Assembly: GCF_013394165.1 (NCBI RefSeq)
Contig: NZ_CP041330.1
Coordinates: forward strand, 992,001 to 1,056,000
DNA: 64,000 nt
DNA from: Pseudoalteromonas sp. Scap06
GTDB lineage: Bacteria > Pseudomonadota > Gammaproteobacteria > Enterobacterales > Alteromonadaceae
Reading direction: 5' to 3'
Made by a program: the position numbers and the translations under genes. Every line of letters starts with the position of its first letter. Position 1 is the stretch's first letter. Shown here in pieces: positions 53,756-63,297 of this stretch. A model generated the notes under the pieces. It saw only the letters and a program-made list of their open reading frames with translations. It did no database searches and was not told where the DNA came from.

Positions 53756-54499
53756 ATTTACTTCCTAATTCATTATTGTTTTGATGACCTTGTGGTTTTT
53801 TATTTAGCTAAATTGTTACTTCTAAAAAGTATAATAAATGCTCGATCATCAGTGTTTTTATGCAGCTAAGGTAATGGTTTGCTAAACGCAGCTATACGTT
53901 TAGGTAAGAGTCACACCCTTATCCTAGTTACAATTGCGCTTAAGTATACATAGACCTTTGTACGAGGGGAAGCGTTGAGCGCGCTATCACACATCCGTTA
54001 TGTAATTGTTAAATACCAACACCTAAAGTTCTAGTTGTTGCACTAAACACCTAAACTTATCAAAAAAGATATTTAACAACACAGGTAACATTGTCTTTGC
54101 AAAGCTATCTTTTATCCGGTTTTAAGTTCTATTGAAAAAATATAAAACCGCTTTATTTACGGGGGGTTACAAGCATCAAGTTATTCAACAATCGTTAACC
54201 TTTACTACTTTATTTTAATAATCACCGTTTAGATTAAACATGAGCAAATATTAGCGCATGCACAGCAGTGATTAGCCCATTGCAGAATATAATTTATACA
54301 AAGTTAGTTTGGCTATATTTACATGTAATGACCCCCGACTTTTAGTGAGCAGCCAAGATTAAATATTTTAAGTGCTTGAAAAAGCGCTCTAGGGAGTAAA
54401 AAAACATTTTTCGTCCAAATTTCTTTACAATAAACTATGCTGATAATCATAGTTAGCGTATTATTCACGCCAATTAGTTTTTTCCTTACCTGAGGGTGT
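53756..54499. other. Intergenic region between POT gene and tyrR
   Basis: About 744 nt between divergent genes without a convincing coding frame. It contains an inverted repeat CGGTTTT/AAAACCG (54117-54150), a palindrome TTACATGTAA near 54320, a weak hairpin AGTGCTT/AAGCGCT near 54371, and GAGGGTG as the tyrR ribosome site (54491-54497). No TyrR box of good quality was found. Confidence 0.55.
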
Positions 54500-56056
54500 A
54501 TGCGTTTAGATATTCACTGTGCAGACCGAGTTGGTATTGCTCAAGAGATTCTTAATATTTTAGTTAGCTACAATGTTGACTTGAAAGGAATTGAAGTCGA
54601 CTCAGTTAATTGCCGTATGTATGTGAGTTTTCCTGAAATTGAATTTGAACAATTTCAAAAAATTATGCCTTCAATTCGATTGATCGATGGTGTACATGAT
54701 GTACGTACCACCGCGTTTTTACCTTCTGAACGTGAGCACAATGAATTAAACACCTTATTAAGAGCACTGCCAGATGGTGTTATATCTATTGATGCTAAAG
54801 GCTGGGTGCGTTTGTGTAACGACGCGGCGTGTAAAGACTTACAGCTAACAGAAAAAGAAGTCATTGGCGCCAATATCAATAATTTACTTAAAGGTTTTAA
54901 TTTTACCCGTTGGTTAGAAGGCAAAGAAGTACTTGGGCAAACTACCCGTGTAGAAGTGGCAGGTGAAGACTTTATTGCCGATATTTTACCTATTGCTGTA
55001 CCACAAGGCAGTGAGGGGGATGTATTAGCGGGTGCGGTAATTAATATAAAATCGCAAAGCCGCCTAGGTCAGCAAGTGAGTGCGTTTAGACGCTATGGCC
55101 AAGAAAGCTTTGCGACAATTCACAATTTTAGTACGGCGATGCGTCGTGTTGTACGCGAAGCGCGTAAAATGGCGCAACTTGAAGCCCCTATTCTTATCAC
55201 CGGTGAAACCGGCACAGGTAAAGAGTTATTAGCGCGAGCTTGTCACTATGCATCTAACCGCTCAGTAAAACCGTTTATTGCTTTATCGTGTGCCTCGTTA
55301 CCAGATGATGTTGCCGAGTCAGAACTTTTTGGTTACGCCGGATATGAAGAAAATGCAGCGCCTAAACGCGGTGTACTTGAACAAGCGGATGGTGGAACAG
55401 TATTTTTAGATGAAGTGGGTGAAATGTCGACTCAGCTCCAAACTAAATTACTGCGCTTTTTACAAGACGGTACGTTTCGAAAAGTAGGCGACGAAAACGA
55501 AGTTAAAGTAAATGTTCGCATAGTTGCTGCTACCCAAAAAGATTTACCTGCAATGGTGCAAGAGGGCGTATTTAGAGAAGACTTATACTATCGCATTAAT
55601 GTACTAACGTTAGAAATTGCACCACTGAGAGATCGTAAAGCCGATGTTGGCCCACTTGCCGAGCACTTTATTCAAAAATATGCGCAGCAAAATGGCCATA
55701 CTGTGCCTGAGCTATCTGAAGAATGTTTAACGTTTTTACAAGATTACCCATGGCCAGGTAATGTGCGCCAATTAGAAAATGCTATTTACCGTGCGGTATC
55801 GTTGTTAGAAGACAGTGAATTGCGAGTTGAGCATTTACAACTGCCGACCTTTACTCATGATTTAGGCTATTTAGAGTCTGATTTTGAGGGCTCGCTTGAT
55901 CAAGCGGTTAAGCGTTTTGAAGCTACCTTATTGCGTAAGCTTTATCCAGCTTATCCAAGTTCACGTCAGTTAGCTAAGCGCTTAGGGCTGAGTCATACAG
56001 CGGTAGCTAATAAACTACGTGATTACGGTATTAATCGTAAAACGGTTAAAGTTTAA
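54500..56056 (+). CDS. tyrR: TyrR aromatic amino acid regulator
   Basis: A 518-residue TyrR: N-terminal ACT domain (MRLDIHCADRVGIAQEILNI, 1-72), PAS domain (~78-180), AAA+ domain with Walker A GETGTGKE and Walker B FLDEVGEM, and a C-terminal Fis-like HTH (SSRQLAKRLGLSHTAVANKL). The sigma-54 loop GAFTGA is replaced by GYAGYEENAAP, as in E. coli TyrR, which works with sigma-70. It senses tyrosine, phenylalanine and tryptophan and controls aromatic transport and metabolism. The ribosome site is GAGGGTG. hppD and fahA nearby are likely targets. Confidence 0.95.
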   Translation: MRLDIHCADRVGIAQEILNILVSYNVDLKGIEVDSVNCRMYVSFPEIEFEQFQKIMPSIRLIDGVHDVRTTAFLPSEREHNELNTLLRALPDGVISIDAKGWVRLCNDAACKDLQLTEKEVIGANINNLLKGFNFTRWLEGKEVLGQTTRVEVAGEDFIADILPIAVPQGSEGDVLAGAVINIKSQSRLGQQVSAFRRYGQESFATIHNFSTAMRRVVREARKMAQLEAPILITGETGTGKELLARACHYASNRSVKPFIALSCASLPDDVAESELFGYAGYEENAAPKRGVLEQADGGTVFLDEVGEMSTQLQTKLLRFLQDGTFRKVGDENEVKVNVRIVAATQKDLPAMVQEGVFREDLYYRINVLTLEIAPLRDRKADVGPLAEHFIQKYAQQNGHTVPELSEECLTFLQDYPWPGNVRQLENAIYRAVSLLEDSELRVEHLQLPTFTHDLGYLESDFEGSLDQAVKRFEATLLRKLYPAYPSSRQLAKRLGLSHTAVANKLRDYGINRKTVKV

Positions 56057-56168
56057 AGATAGATATTAAAACAACCTTTCTTAGTGATTGACCCCTTGGT
56101 GTAAAAATACCCTAGGGGATCAATTGCTATGATACACTCACAAAAAACAAACTGGTAAGACCTCTACT

Positions 56169-56705
56169 GTGAACTTATATTTTAGACTGCTGCTATTATT
56201 TTTCAAAATTAAACGTAATCGTGATTATCAATCATTGTTAGACACGGTTGATATAGACTACAAAGCACTGCCAAGTGACTGTGATATTAATTTGCACTTA
56301 ACTAATTCACGCTATTTAGCAATGATGGATTTATCGCGCACATGGATGACCGAGCGAGTTGGTTTACTAAAGCAAATAATGAAGCGTCGTTGGTTTCCTA
56401 TTGTTAATGCAACCGCCATTACTTATATCCGTGATATTAAGCCTATGCAGCGCTTTACCATTAGTACCCGTTTAGTCGGCTGGGATCATAAATACTTTTA
56501 TATTGAACAAAAATTTCATTCAGAGCGTGGCTTACATGCAATTGCCTATGTACGTGGCGTATTTAAAAGTAAAAAAGGGGTGGTAAGCGTTGAGCATATG
56601 CTGGAGGTTGCTGGTTTTGAAGGCGTAGCACCTATTTTACCGGCAGAAATAATTCATTGGAAAGAAATGCTTGAGCAAAAAAAAGTAAATAACTTACCTC
56701 GTTAA
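56169..56705 (+). CDS. Hot-dog acyl-CoA thioesterase-like protein
   Basis: A 178-residue thioesterase of the 4-hydroxybenzoyl-CoA/THEM6-like group: VDIDYKALPSDCDINLHLTN with the catalytic-type Asp in D-x-N-x-H, then SRYLAMMDLSRTWMTERVGL and a C-terminal strand set. It starts at GTG 56169 with a weak GGTAAG. A short hydrophobic N-terminus (LYFRLLLLFFKIK) may associate with membranes. Substrate unknown. Confidence 0.85.
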   Translation: MNLYFRLLLLFFKIKRNRDYQSLLDTVDIDYKALPSDCDINLHLTNSRYLAMMDLSRTWMTERVGLLKQIMKRRWFPIVNATAITYIRDIKPMQRFTISTRLVGWDHKYFYIEQKFHSERGLHAIAYVRGVFKSKKGVVSVEHMLEVAGFEGVAPILPAEIIHWKEMLEQKKVNNLPR

Positions 56706-56715
56706 TTACACGCAA

Positions 56716-56740
56716 AAAAAAAAGGCCTTACGGCCTTTTT
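56716..56740. terminator. Bidirectional terminator between thioesterase and ompW
   Basis: A long A run, AAAAAGGCC, loop, GGCCTTTTT; serves both convergent genes. Confidence 0.85.
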
Positions 56741-56759
56741 AACACACACATAATCGTTA

Positions 56760-57413
56760 TTAAAACGAGTATTTAAGACCAAACATAGCTACAACAGGGT
56801 CAAGTGACACGGTTGAAGTTAATGCTTTTGCGCCATTAGCATATACAGTCGCATCAGTATCAATATCCATGATAGATACCATAGCGTGTAGGCCCCATTT
56901 CTCATCAATCTTGTAGTTAGCACCTACTTGAGCAACAAAACCAAATGAATCATCTAGTTTTACTTCCACGTCGTCAGTATTTAAAGTTGCTTTAAGTGCT
57001 GCAGAAGGCTGCTCGTCAAAGAACGTCGTGTAGTTAATACCTACACCAACAAATGGACGAAGTGCGTAGCTGCTGTCTAAAAAGTGGTATTGTGCAACCA
57101 GTGATGGTGGTAAATGTTTAATGTCGGCAATTTTATTACCAGCTAAACCGCCTGTACCTTCTACATCATGAGAGAATGGCGTTGCTGCAATAAGCTCTAA
57201 CACCCATTGGTCGTTAAATGCATAATCTACAGTAATACCTAACTGAGTATTTGAATCACCTTTTAAACCAAGAGTAGGTGCTTCGTTAATCTTTGAGCCA
57301 TCGTTATCAGGGTTAACATTAATTGCGCCAACATTAACGCTAAAGTTAGCGTGTGCTGCAGGAGAAAGAGCTAGTAAAGAAGTAAGTATTGCAATGCTTA
57401 GTTTAGTTTTCAT
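56760..57413 (-). CDS. ompW: OmpW-family outer membrane protein
   Basis: A 217-residue eight-stranded barrel of the OmpW family with signal peptide (LTSLLALSPAAHA). GAINVNPDNDG, TVDYAFNDQWVLELIAATPF, LPPSLVAQYHF, LRPFVGVGINYTTFF and the C-terminal MFGLKYSF are typical. OmpW forms a narrow hydrophobic channel and responds to oxygen and stress. CGGAGAAC precedes the ATG. Two FNR-like dyads lie upstream at 57487 and 57537. Confidence 0.95.
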   Translation of the reverse strand: MKTKLSIAILTSLLALSPAAHANFSVNVGAINVNPDNDGSKINEAPTLGLKGDSNTQLGITVDYAFNDQWVLELIAATPFSHDVEGTGGLAGNKIADIKHLPPSLVAQYHFLDSSYALRPFVGVGINYTTFFDEQPSAALKATLNTDDVEVKLDDSFGFVAQVGANYKIDEKWGLHAMVSIMDIDTDATVYANGAKALTSTVSLDPVVAMFGLKYSF

Positions 57414-57486
57414 GTTGTTCTCCGTGAACTACTGTGTGACTATTTGTTGATTGAGGCTATTATCGCTCGAGTTTAAAAATAAAAAC

Positions 57487-57500
57487 CTGTTCTAGATCAA
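57487..57500. promoter_or_regulatory. FNR-like dyad upstream of ompW (proximal)
   Basis: CTGTT-CTAG-ATCAA: one half matches TTGAT-N4-ATCAA fully, the other three of five. It lies 74 bp from the ompW start, exactly 50 bp from a second site. Confidence 0.35.
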
Positions 57501-57536
57501 AGTTTCAAAAGCGTATAAGTAAAGAGCCTCTATTTA

Positions 57537-57550
57537 TTGATTTAGATTAA
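57537..57550. promoter_or_regulatory. FNR-like box upstream of ompW (distal)
   Basis: TTGAT-TTAG-ATTAA matches nine of ten positions of the FNR/EtrA consensus TTGAT-N4-ATCAA. E. coli FNR is known to act on ompW. It is 124 bp before the ompW start and 137 bp before the divergent MATE gene. Confidence 0.5.
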
Positions 57551-57686
57551 ACTTTTACTTACTTAGTGCTCAAAAATTATTGACTGATCACTTAAATACC
57601 GGCCGTAAACGAAGTATTCAGAATATAATCAGCTAGTTTTGTTAAACTAAGTCTATGTTCACGGTTTAATAAAAGTAAGCGGCCTC

Positions 57687-59105
57687 ATGACTCCCTCTGG
57701 TCAACTATTTCTTCAAGGCTCTATTGCCAAAGCGCTATTAAAATTAGGCATTCCTATTGTCCTCATTAATATTTTGCAGTCTGCTTATCAGCTTACAGAT
57801 GCTTTTTGGGTTGGCCGGTTAGGGGCTGCGCAAGTGGCTGCTGTATCTATTAGTATGCCTGTCACATTTTTAGTTATTGCGATAGGTTCAGGATTTGCTA
57901 TGGCTGGGGCGATTTTATCAGCCCAATACATGGGGGCAGGACAACAAGATAAGGTTAACCATGTTGCCGCGCAAACGGTGTTAATGGTGACATTAGTTGC
58001 ACTATTACTTGGGTTACTAGGCTATGCATTATCACCTTATTTTTTAACCTTACTGGGGGTTGAAGCGGCCGTATATAGTGATGCGCTTAAGTTTATGCAT
58101 GTATCTTTTATTGGCGTTATTTTTGTATTTATTTATGCCATGTTTCAATCGCTGATGCGGGGTATTGGGCAAACTAAGGTGCCGTTAATTATAGTCAGCA
58201 CAACCGTGTTACTTAACTTTATACTCGATCCGTTATTCATATTTGGCTATGGTCGTTTTGAGGGGCTTGGTGTGATGGGCGCTGCGCTAGCAACATTGGT
58301 TACACAGAGCTTAGCGGCGCTTGCGGGCATCATTATATTTTTACGTGGTCGCCATGGTATTCAATTACAGCTAAAAAGCTTTTACCCCGACTGGCACTAT
58401 ATTAAGCGCGCTTTTTTCTTGGGAGCGCCAGGCTCTATTGAATTATCGACACGTGCATTTGGTTTGATCATCATGTCATTTCTAGTTGCCAGCTTTGGTA
58501 CTACGACAATTGCTGCTTATGGTGTTGGCTCTAATATTTTGCAAATGGTGATGATCCCCGCTATGGGCTTATCAATGGCGGTATCAACCTTGGTTGGGCA
58601 AAATATGGGGGCTGGTAATATCAAGCGGGCTGAGCAGATCACTAAACTTGCTAGTGTGTGGGGCTTGTTAGGGCTCTCATGTGTTGGCGCCATTGCATAT
58701 TTATATGCAGATTCATTAGTTGCATTTTTTATTCCTGACGATAATGACGTTATTACTAATGGGGCGCAGTTTATTCAAGTAATGTGCTTAAGTTGGGGTG
58801 GAATAGGGGTGCAACTTTGTATTGTTGCTGCTTTTCGTGCCTCAGGTAATATGCTCAATGCAATGGTTATCGCGTTATTATCACAATGTGTAGTGCAGTT
58901 CCCTGCCGCTTATATTCTTTCTAATCATACTGAGCTTGGCGATCAAGGCATTTGGTATTCTTTTGCAATTACTAACATAACCATCGCATTGATAGCATTT
59001 GCATGGTTTATGCGTGGCTCTTGGAAAAAAACCAAGTTAACTAAAGAAGATAAGCACATAGTGCAGGTTACACGAGAAACATTAATAGAAGAGGGCGCAC
59101 GTTAG
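57687..59105 (+). CDS. MATE-family multidrug efflux transporter
   Basis: A 472-residue, twelve-TM MATE exporter. Typical blocks are GIPIVLINILQSAYQLTDAFWVGRLG near the start, SIGVIFVFIYAMFQSLMRGIGQTK-like MRGIGQTKVPLI, NFILDPLFIFGYGRFEGLGV MGAA in the first half, and GLSMAVSTLVGQNMGAGN in the second. It exports cationic drugs using sodium or protons. It is followed 71 nt later by a dapE-like gene in the same direction. Confidence 0.93.
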   Translation: MTPSGQLFLQGSIAKALLKLGIPIVLINILQSAYQLTDAFWVGRLGAAQVAAVSISMPVTFLVIAIGSGFAMAGAILSAQYMGAGQQDKVNHVAAQTVLMVTLVALLLGLLGYALSPYFLTLLGVEAAVYSDALKFMHVSFIGVIFVFIYAMFQSLMRGIGQTKVPLIIVSTTVLLNFILDPLFIFGYGRFEGLGVMGAALATLVTQSLAALAGIIIFLRGRHGIQLQLKSFYPDWHYIKRAFFLGAPGSIELSTRAFGLIIMSFLVASFGTTTIAAYGVGSNILQMVMIPAMGLSMAVSTLVGQNMGAGNIKRAEQITKLASVWGLLGLSCVGAIAYLYADSLVAFFIPDDNDVITNGAQFIQVMCLSWGGIGVQLCIVAAFRASGNMLNAMVIALLSQCVVQFPAAYILSNHTELGDQGIWYSFAITNITIALIAFAWFMRGSWKKTKLTKEDKHIVQVTRETLIEEGAR

Positions 59106-59176
59106 CTAGTAAATTCATAATGCGGTCATAAAAAGTCGTTGTAATAAATACACTGCTAAAACGAGGTGTGTTTATT

Positions 59177-60367
59177 ATGACAAAAGCTATCAATACAAAA
59201 GCACAAGCGCCGTACTTAACTATTGCACAGTTAAAAACAGTGAGTCACTTACAAACTCTGATCCGATTTAAATCGATTACTCCTAATCCAGCTGGTGGCA
59301 TTGAGTGGCTTGCGAACCACCTTACTGAGTTAGGCTTTAGTACAGAGCAATTTAGTTCTAATAATGTGACAAACTTAATTGCAAAAATAACCTTTGGGGC
59401 AGGCCCCGTGGTGGCATTTTCTGGCCATATTGATGTGGTACCCGCAACGCAAGGTGGCTGGTTAGCCGATCCGTTTGGTGGACACATAATTAACGATGCA
59501 ATTTATGGGCGTGGTGCCGCCGATATGAAAGGAGGCATTGCCGCGATGCTTAGTGCAACGCAGACGTTAATAAACAGCGCGCAGCAAAAGCAGGGAACAT
59601 TATTTTGGCTGATCACCTCAGATGAAGAAGGTGAGGCGGAGCATGGCTCTGTGTTGATTGCCAAGCGATTAGCACAACAGGGCGTTGTGCTTGATGGCTG
59701 TATTGTTGGAGAGCCAACCAGCCACCTGCAGGTAGGTGACACTATAAAAAATGGTCGACGTGGAGCCTTATCTGCGCGATTAGCTATTCAAGGAAAGGCT
59801 GGGCATGTAGCCTATCCTGAGAATACCATTAATGCTGCGCACATCAGTGCTGAAGTGGTTAATAGACTCACACAAATAGACTGGCCTTTAGATGAACTTA
59901 GTTCAAAAACAACGCTGCAAGTCACCGGTATTAATATTGATAATGTGCTAGATAACCTCGTGCCAGCTCAGTGTGATATTACTTTTAATATTCGCTATAG
60001 CCATGGGTATAAAAGTAAACATGTTAAGCAACGTGTGTTTGCTGCACTGAAGGATTTCAGCGAGCATTTGGTTATACAGTGGGAGCGTCCATGTGAACCC
60101 TATTATACAAGCCATAAGATTGAGAGTTGCTTACTCGCTCAGTTAGAGCAGGCAATTTTTAAAGTGACGGGGAATTATCCTTTATTAAGCACCAGTGGTG
60201 GGACGTCGGACGGACGATTTTTTGCACAGCAAAAAACACAAGTCATAGAGTGTGGGGTACGAAACCATAGCATTCATCAGGTTAATGAACATGTACCGAT
60301 TTGCGACTTGTTAGAAATAGAAAAGATTTATACGCAATTACTCGATGGTATTTTTACTCAGCCTTGA
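59177..60367 (+). CDS. dapE: Succinyl-diaminopimelate desuccinylase (DapE-type M20 enzyme)
   Basis: A 396-residue M20 amidohydrolase matching DapE. Zinc ligands and catalytic groups: FSGHIDVVPA (His), YGRGAADMKGG (bridging Asp), SDEEGEAEHGS (catalytic Glu and ligand), GEPTSH, and the lid STSGGTSDGRF and final His in HSIHQVNEHVP. DapE makes L,L-diaminopimelate for lysine and wall synthesis. An N-terminal extension of about 20 residues is unusual. ATG 59177 lies 8 nt after CGAGGTG. It may be a second DapE-like paralogue, since it is not beside other dap genes. Confidence 0.88.
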   Translation: MTKAINTKAQAPYLTIAQLKTVSHLQTLIRFKSITPNPAGGIEWLANHLTELGFSTEQFSSNNVTNLIAKITFGAGPVVAFSGHIDVVPATQGGWLADPFGGHIINDAIYGRGAADMKGGIAAMLSATQTLINSAQQKQGTLFWLITSDEEGEAEHGSVLIAKRLAQQGVVLDGCIVGEPTSHLQVGDTIKNGRRGALSARLAIQGKAGHVAYPENTINAAHISAEVVNRLTQIDWPLDELSSKTTLQVTGINIDNVLDNLVPAQCDITFNIRYSHGYKSKHVKQRVFAALKDFSEHLVIQWERPCEPYYTSHKIESCLLAQLEQAIFKVTGNYPLLSTSGGTSDGRFFAQQKTQVIECGVRNHSIHQVNEHVPICDLLEIEKIYTQLLDGIFTQP

Positions 60368-60373
60368 AGTATT

Positions 60374-60416
60374 AATAACTATTAAAGCGCCGCTTAATGC
60401 CGCTTTAATAGTTATT
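60374..60416. terminator. Long perfect hairpin between dapE and OlsF-like gene
   Basis: AATAACTATTAAAGCG (60374-60389) and CGCTTTAATAGTTATT (60401-60416) are sixteen perfectly complementary bases with an eleven-base loop, between two convergent genes. No T tract follows, so it is not a standard terminator although it may still stop or protect both transcripts. Confidence 0.55.
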
Positions 60417-60434
60417 CGATTAAGGGTTAACGCT

Positions 60435-62165
60435 TTAACTTGCTGATGCTGATTTATCAGTACCCAAGTAGCGCTTTGCTTTGCTTGGTTTTACTTTTTC
60501 AAGATCAACCAATACTAGGCCATCAATACAATTATTGAATTGTGGATCAATACTAAAGCTTAAAAATTTAACACCATTTGGTTCGCATAGCTCTGTATAT
60601 TGTTTAAATAGTGTGGGTACATGCGTGCCCATGTTAGCGAGTATGTGTTTAAGCTCTACAAAATCTTCTTTTATATTATTACCCTCGAACAAGTTAGTGC
60701 ACTGAGTTTGCTGATCAGGTGTGTGACGAAAAGCATTGTTAGGCGTTGCGAGTGATTTTTCACAGCCATAATAGTGCTGATAATAATGCACTAATAAAGA
60801 CTTTGCCTGCTCAGGTAGTGCGTTTGACACACTCACCGCACCAAATAAGTAACGGTATTGAGGGTAGCGATTTATAAAAGCGCCAATACCATACCATAAG
60901 TAGTCGAGACTTTTTCTGCCCCAATATTTAGGTTGTACAAAGCTTCGGCCTAGCTCTATGCCTTGTTTAAAATAAGGATTCATATCTTGGGTATAATTAA
61001 ATAGGCTATCGGTATAAAGCCCACTTTGTGAGTGTTGTTCAATCACATCCTGTGCACAAGCTAATCGGTAAGCACCCACCAACTCTAGTGCATGTTCATC
61101 CCACAATACTAAGTGCTGATAGTGCATATCGTATTTATCTATGTCTCGGCGGTTTCCACTACCTTCACCTACAGCCCGAAAAGCGATTTCTCGTAAGCGG
61201 CCCAGTTCACGAAATAAGGGAGAGCTTCCTTGGTATTGGTACAAATAAATCACCATGCCATCACTGGTTTTACCTAAATGTTCGCAGCATTCTATGGCTT
61301 TTTTTAATTCTTTTTTACATTCAGGAGAGGCGATCGGAGCATGAGTTTTTAATGGTAGCGTTTTTTTTGTGGTTAAACGGTATAGTTGCTTACGGATTAG
61401 CTCAACCACTTCTTTGTCTTTTAAGTCTGGGATTAAATAAGACTCAGGGGCAATAGAAGCGCCAATTTCAAACTCGAGTGATTTTTGACGTTGCTTAAAC
61501 ATTTCTTTTACCAGTAACAAGCTAGCCAGTGGTTTATAAAGCATTGATGCGCCGTAAAACAGCGGGCTATTTCTGGCTTTAATATAAATAGGCAAAATAG
61601 GGCTGTTAGCCTTTTTTGCAATGCGTAAAAAGCCACTGTTCCATTTGCAGTCTTTTATACCCGTAGGACGAAGTCGAGAAACTTCACCGGCAGGGAAAAT
61701 AAGTAACGCTCCTTCATTTTTTAAGTGCTGGTGGATATTACTCAGCTCTTGTTTTTTACTTTGCCCTGATAGGTTATCAACGGGTAGTAATAACGAATGC
61801 ATGGCGTCAACGGTCATTAACATACGGTTAGCCACCACTTTTAAATCGGAACGCACTGTTGATAACACATTAATTAATGCAAGTGCATCTAAGGATCCGA
61901 TAGGGTGGTTTGCAATAATGACAATTTTCCCTTCACTGGGAATGTTTTCTATTTGCTTAGCTTTGTAGCGAGTTTCAAAGTCAAGTTCATCAAGCACTTG
62001 CTCTACAAATTCTATTCCTTGAAGGTGGGGATAGGCAGTTGCAAAGTTTGTAAATTCTTGTTCATGTAATAAGTAGCTAAGACTTTTCTTTACCATTTTT
62101 TTTATTTTAAATGAGTTAGTTAACTGTGGTAAATTGGTTGCTATTACTTTATCTACACTGATCAT
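60435..62165 (-). CDS. olsF: Bifunctional acyltransferase, OlsF-like (PlsC plus GNAT/OlsB domains)
   Basis: A 576-residue two-domain protein. The N-terminal half is a PlsC-type O-acyltransferase: IIANHPIGSLDAL (His87 to Asp93, HX5D, instead of the usual NHX4D), and FPAGEVSRLRP (FPEGTR-like motif). The C-terminal half (~310-560) is a GNAT-like OlsB N-acyltransferase domain (FRELGRLREIAFRAVGEGSG, LVGAYRLA, ELGRSFVQPKYWG). This architecture is that of OlsF, which makes ornithine lipids from ornithine and acyl donors, mostly under phosphate limitation. ATG 62165 follows GAGGTG; the GTG at 62171 is too close to it. The ornithine-lipid role is inferred from architecture. Confidence 0.8.
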   Translation of the reverse strand: MISVDKVIATNLPQLTNSFKIKKMVKKSLSYLLHEQEFTNFATAYPHLQGIEFVEQVLDELDFETRYKAKQIENIPSEGKIVIIANHPIGSLDALALINVLSTVRSDLKVVANRMLMTVDAMHSLLLPVDNLSGQSKKQELSNIHQHLKNEGALLIFPAGEVSRLRPTGIKDCKWNSGFLRIAKKANSPILPIYIKARNSPLFYGASMLYKPLASLLLVKEMFKQRQKSLEFEIGASIAPESYLIPDLKDKEVVELIRKQLYRLTTKKTLPLKTHAPIASPECKKELKKAIECCEHLGKTSDGMVIYLYQYQGSSPLFRELGRLREIAFRAVGEGSGNRRDIDKYDMHYQHLVLWDEHALELVGAYRLACAQDVIEQHSQSGLYTDSLFNYTQDMNPYFKQGIELGRSFVQPKYWGRKSLDYLWYGIGAFINRYPQYRYLFGAVSVSNALPEQAKSLLVHYYQHYYGCEKSLATPNNAFRHTPDQQTQCTNLFEGNNIKEDFVELKHILANMGTHVPTLFKQYTELCEPNGVKFLSFSIDPQFNNCIDGLVLVDLEKVKPSKAKRYLGTDKSASAS

Positions 62166-62326
62166 ACGCACCTCTTTTTTTATACTAGGCTAAGGCCAAT
62201 ATGTTTAGCTTAGAGTGCGGATATGACAATACGCGGTCAGTTGTGTGACTTTTTAAAACCGTTTACCTACTATTGAATTGAACCGTACCAGTACTACTAT
62301 TTAGGGTTACTTTTTAAGGAATCATC

Positions 62327-63247
62327 ATGTCAGTTTTAGTCGCGATTACCGGTCGAGATAACACAAAATTAATTGCAAAAATGCAATCACAATTACCCAA
62401 CATTCAAATTGAGCAGCTTGATGACTGCAAAGATTTTGCAGGTGTGGAATTTGTACTGGCTTGGAATGCGCCCGCGTCTTTATGGCCAAAGTTATTAAAT
62501 TTGAAAGCGGTGTCATCGTTTGGTGCTGGGGTTGATAGTATCGATTTAAGTTTACTACCTGCACATGTTGAAGTGGTGCGGATTGTCGATAAACAGTTAG
62601 CCAACGACATGGCTGAATATGTACTTACTCATGTATTAGCGCAAAAATTGCGATTAAAAGAATATTTCTTAAAACAACAGCAAAGTGAATGGAAGCCCAA
62701 AAGAGCGTATAGGCACGATCGAGTCAGTATTTTAGGGTTTGGCGAATTAGGCCAAGCATGCGCCCAAAGGTTGGCTAATAATGGCTTTAAAGTTAATGCT
62801 TGGAGCCGAAGCCCTAAAACATCAACGATAGCAGCACTCTACCATGGTGATCAGGGACTAAATGATATGTTAGTGAATACAGATTATTTAATCTGTCTAT
62901 TGCCACTTACTAGCAATACCAAAGGTATTATTAATCAACAGTTGCTTAAGCAACTTCCTGAGCACGCCGTGTTAATTAATGTGGCCCGAGGTGAGCATGT
63001 CGTTGAAGCTGATTTGCTCGATGCGCTCAATAACGCACGTTTACTAGCAGCAACGCTTGATGTATTTGCCAGTGAGCCACAACCAAGCAAACACCCTTAT
63101 TGGCAACACCCAAATATTACTTTAACGCCGCACTGTGCTGCGTTGTCAGATCTAGATAGTGTTATTGAGCAAATAGCAGAAAACATTTTGCGTTTGAAAG
63201 CGAGACAACCATTAATAAATTGTATTAATAAGCAGCAAGGTTATTAA
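62327..63247 (+). CDS. ghrA: GhrA-type glyoxylate/hydroxypyruvate reductase
   Basis: A 306-residue D-2-hydroxyacid dehydrogenase. NAD(P)-binding ILGFGELGQACAQRL, catalytic Arg in NVARGEHVVEADLL, Glu in FASEPQPSKHPYW and His in LTPHCAALSDLDS are all present. The short form and N-terminal layout fit GhrA rather than SerA or GhrB. AAGGA precedes the ATG. It is divergent from the OlsF-like gene. Confidence 0.9.
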   Translation: MSVLVAITGRDNTKLIAKMQSQLPNIQIEQLDDCKDFAGVEFVLAWNAPASLWPKLLNLKAVSSFGAGVDSIDLSLLPAHVEVVRIVDKQLANDMAEYVLTHVLAQKLRLKEYFLKQQQSEWKPKRAYRHDRVSILGFGELGQACAQRLANNGFKVNAWSRSPKTSTIAALYHGDQGLNDMLVNTDYLICLLPLTSNTKGIINQQLLKQLPEHAVLINVARGEHVVEADLLDALNNARLLAATLDVFASEPQPSKHPYWQHPNITLTPHCAALSDLDSVIEQIAENILRLKARQPLINCINKQQGY

Positions 63248-63297
63248 TTTAGAGTTATTGGCCTTCAAGGATTAAAATTTGTTTAATTTTTAACAGA

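Noticed and set aside
61028..61456. Plus-strand 142-codon frame opposite the OlsF-like gene.
   Set aside because: Antisense to a conserved two-domain enzyme; no ribosome site or family pattern.
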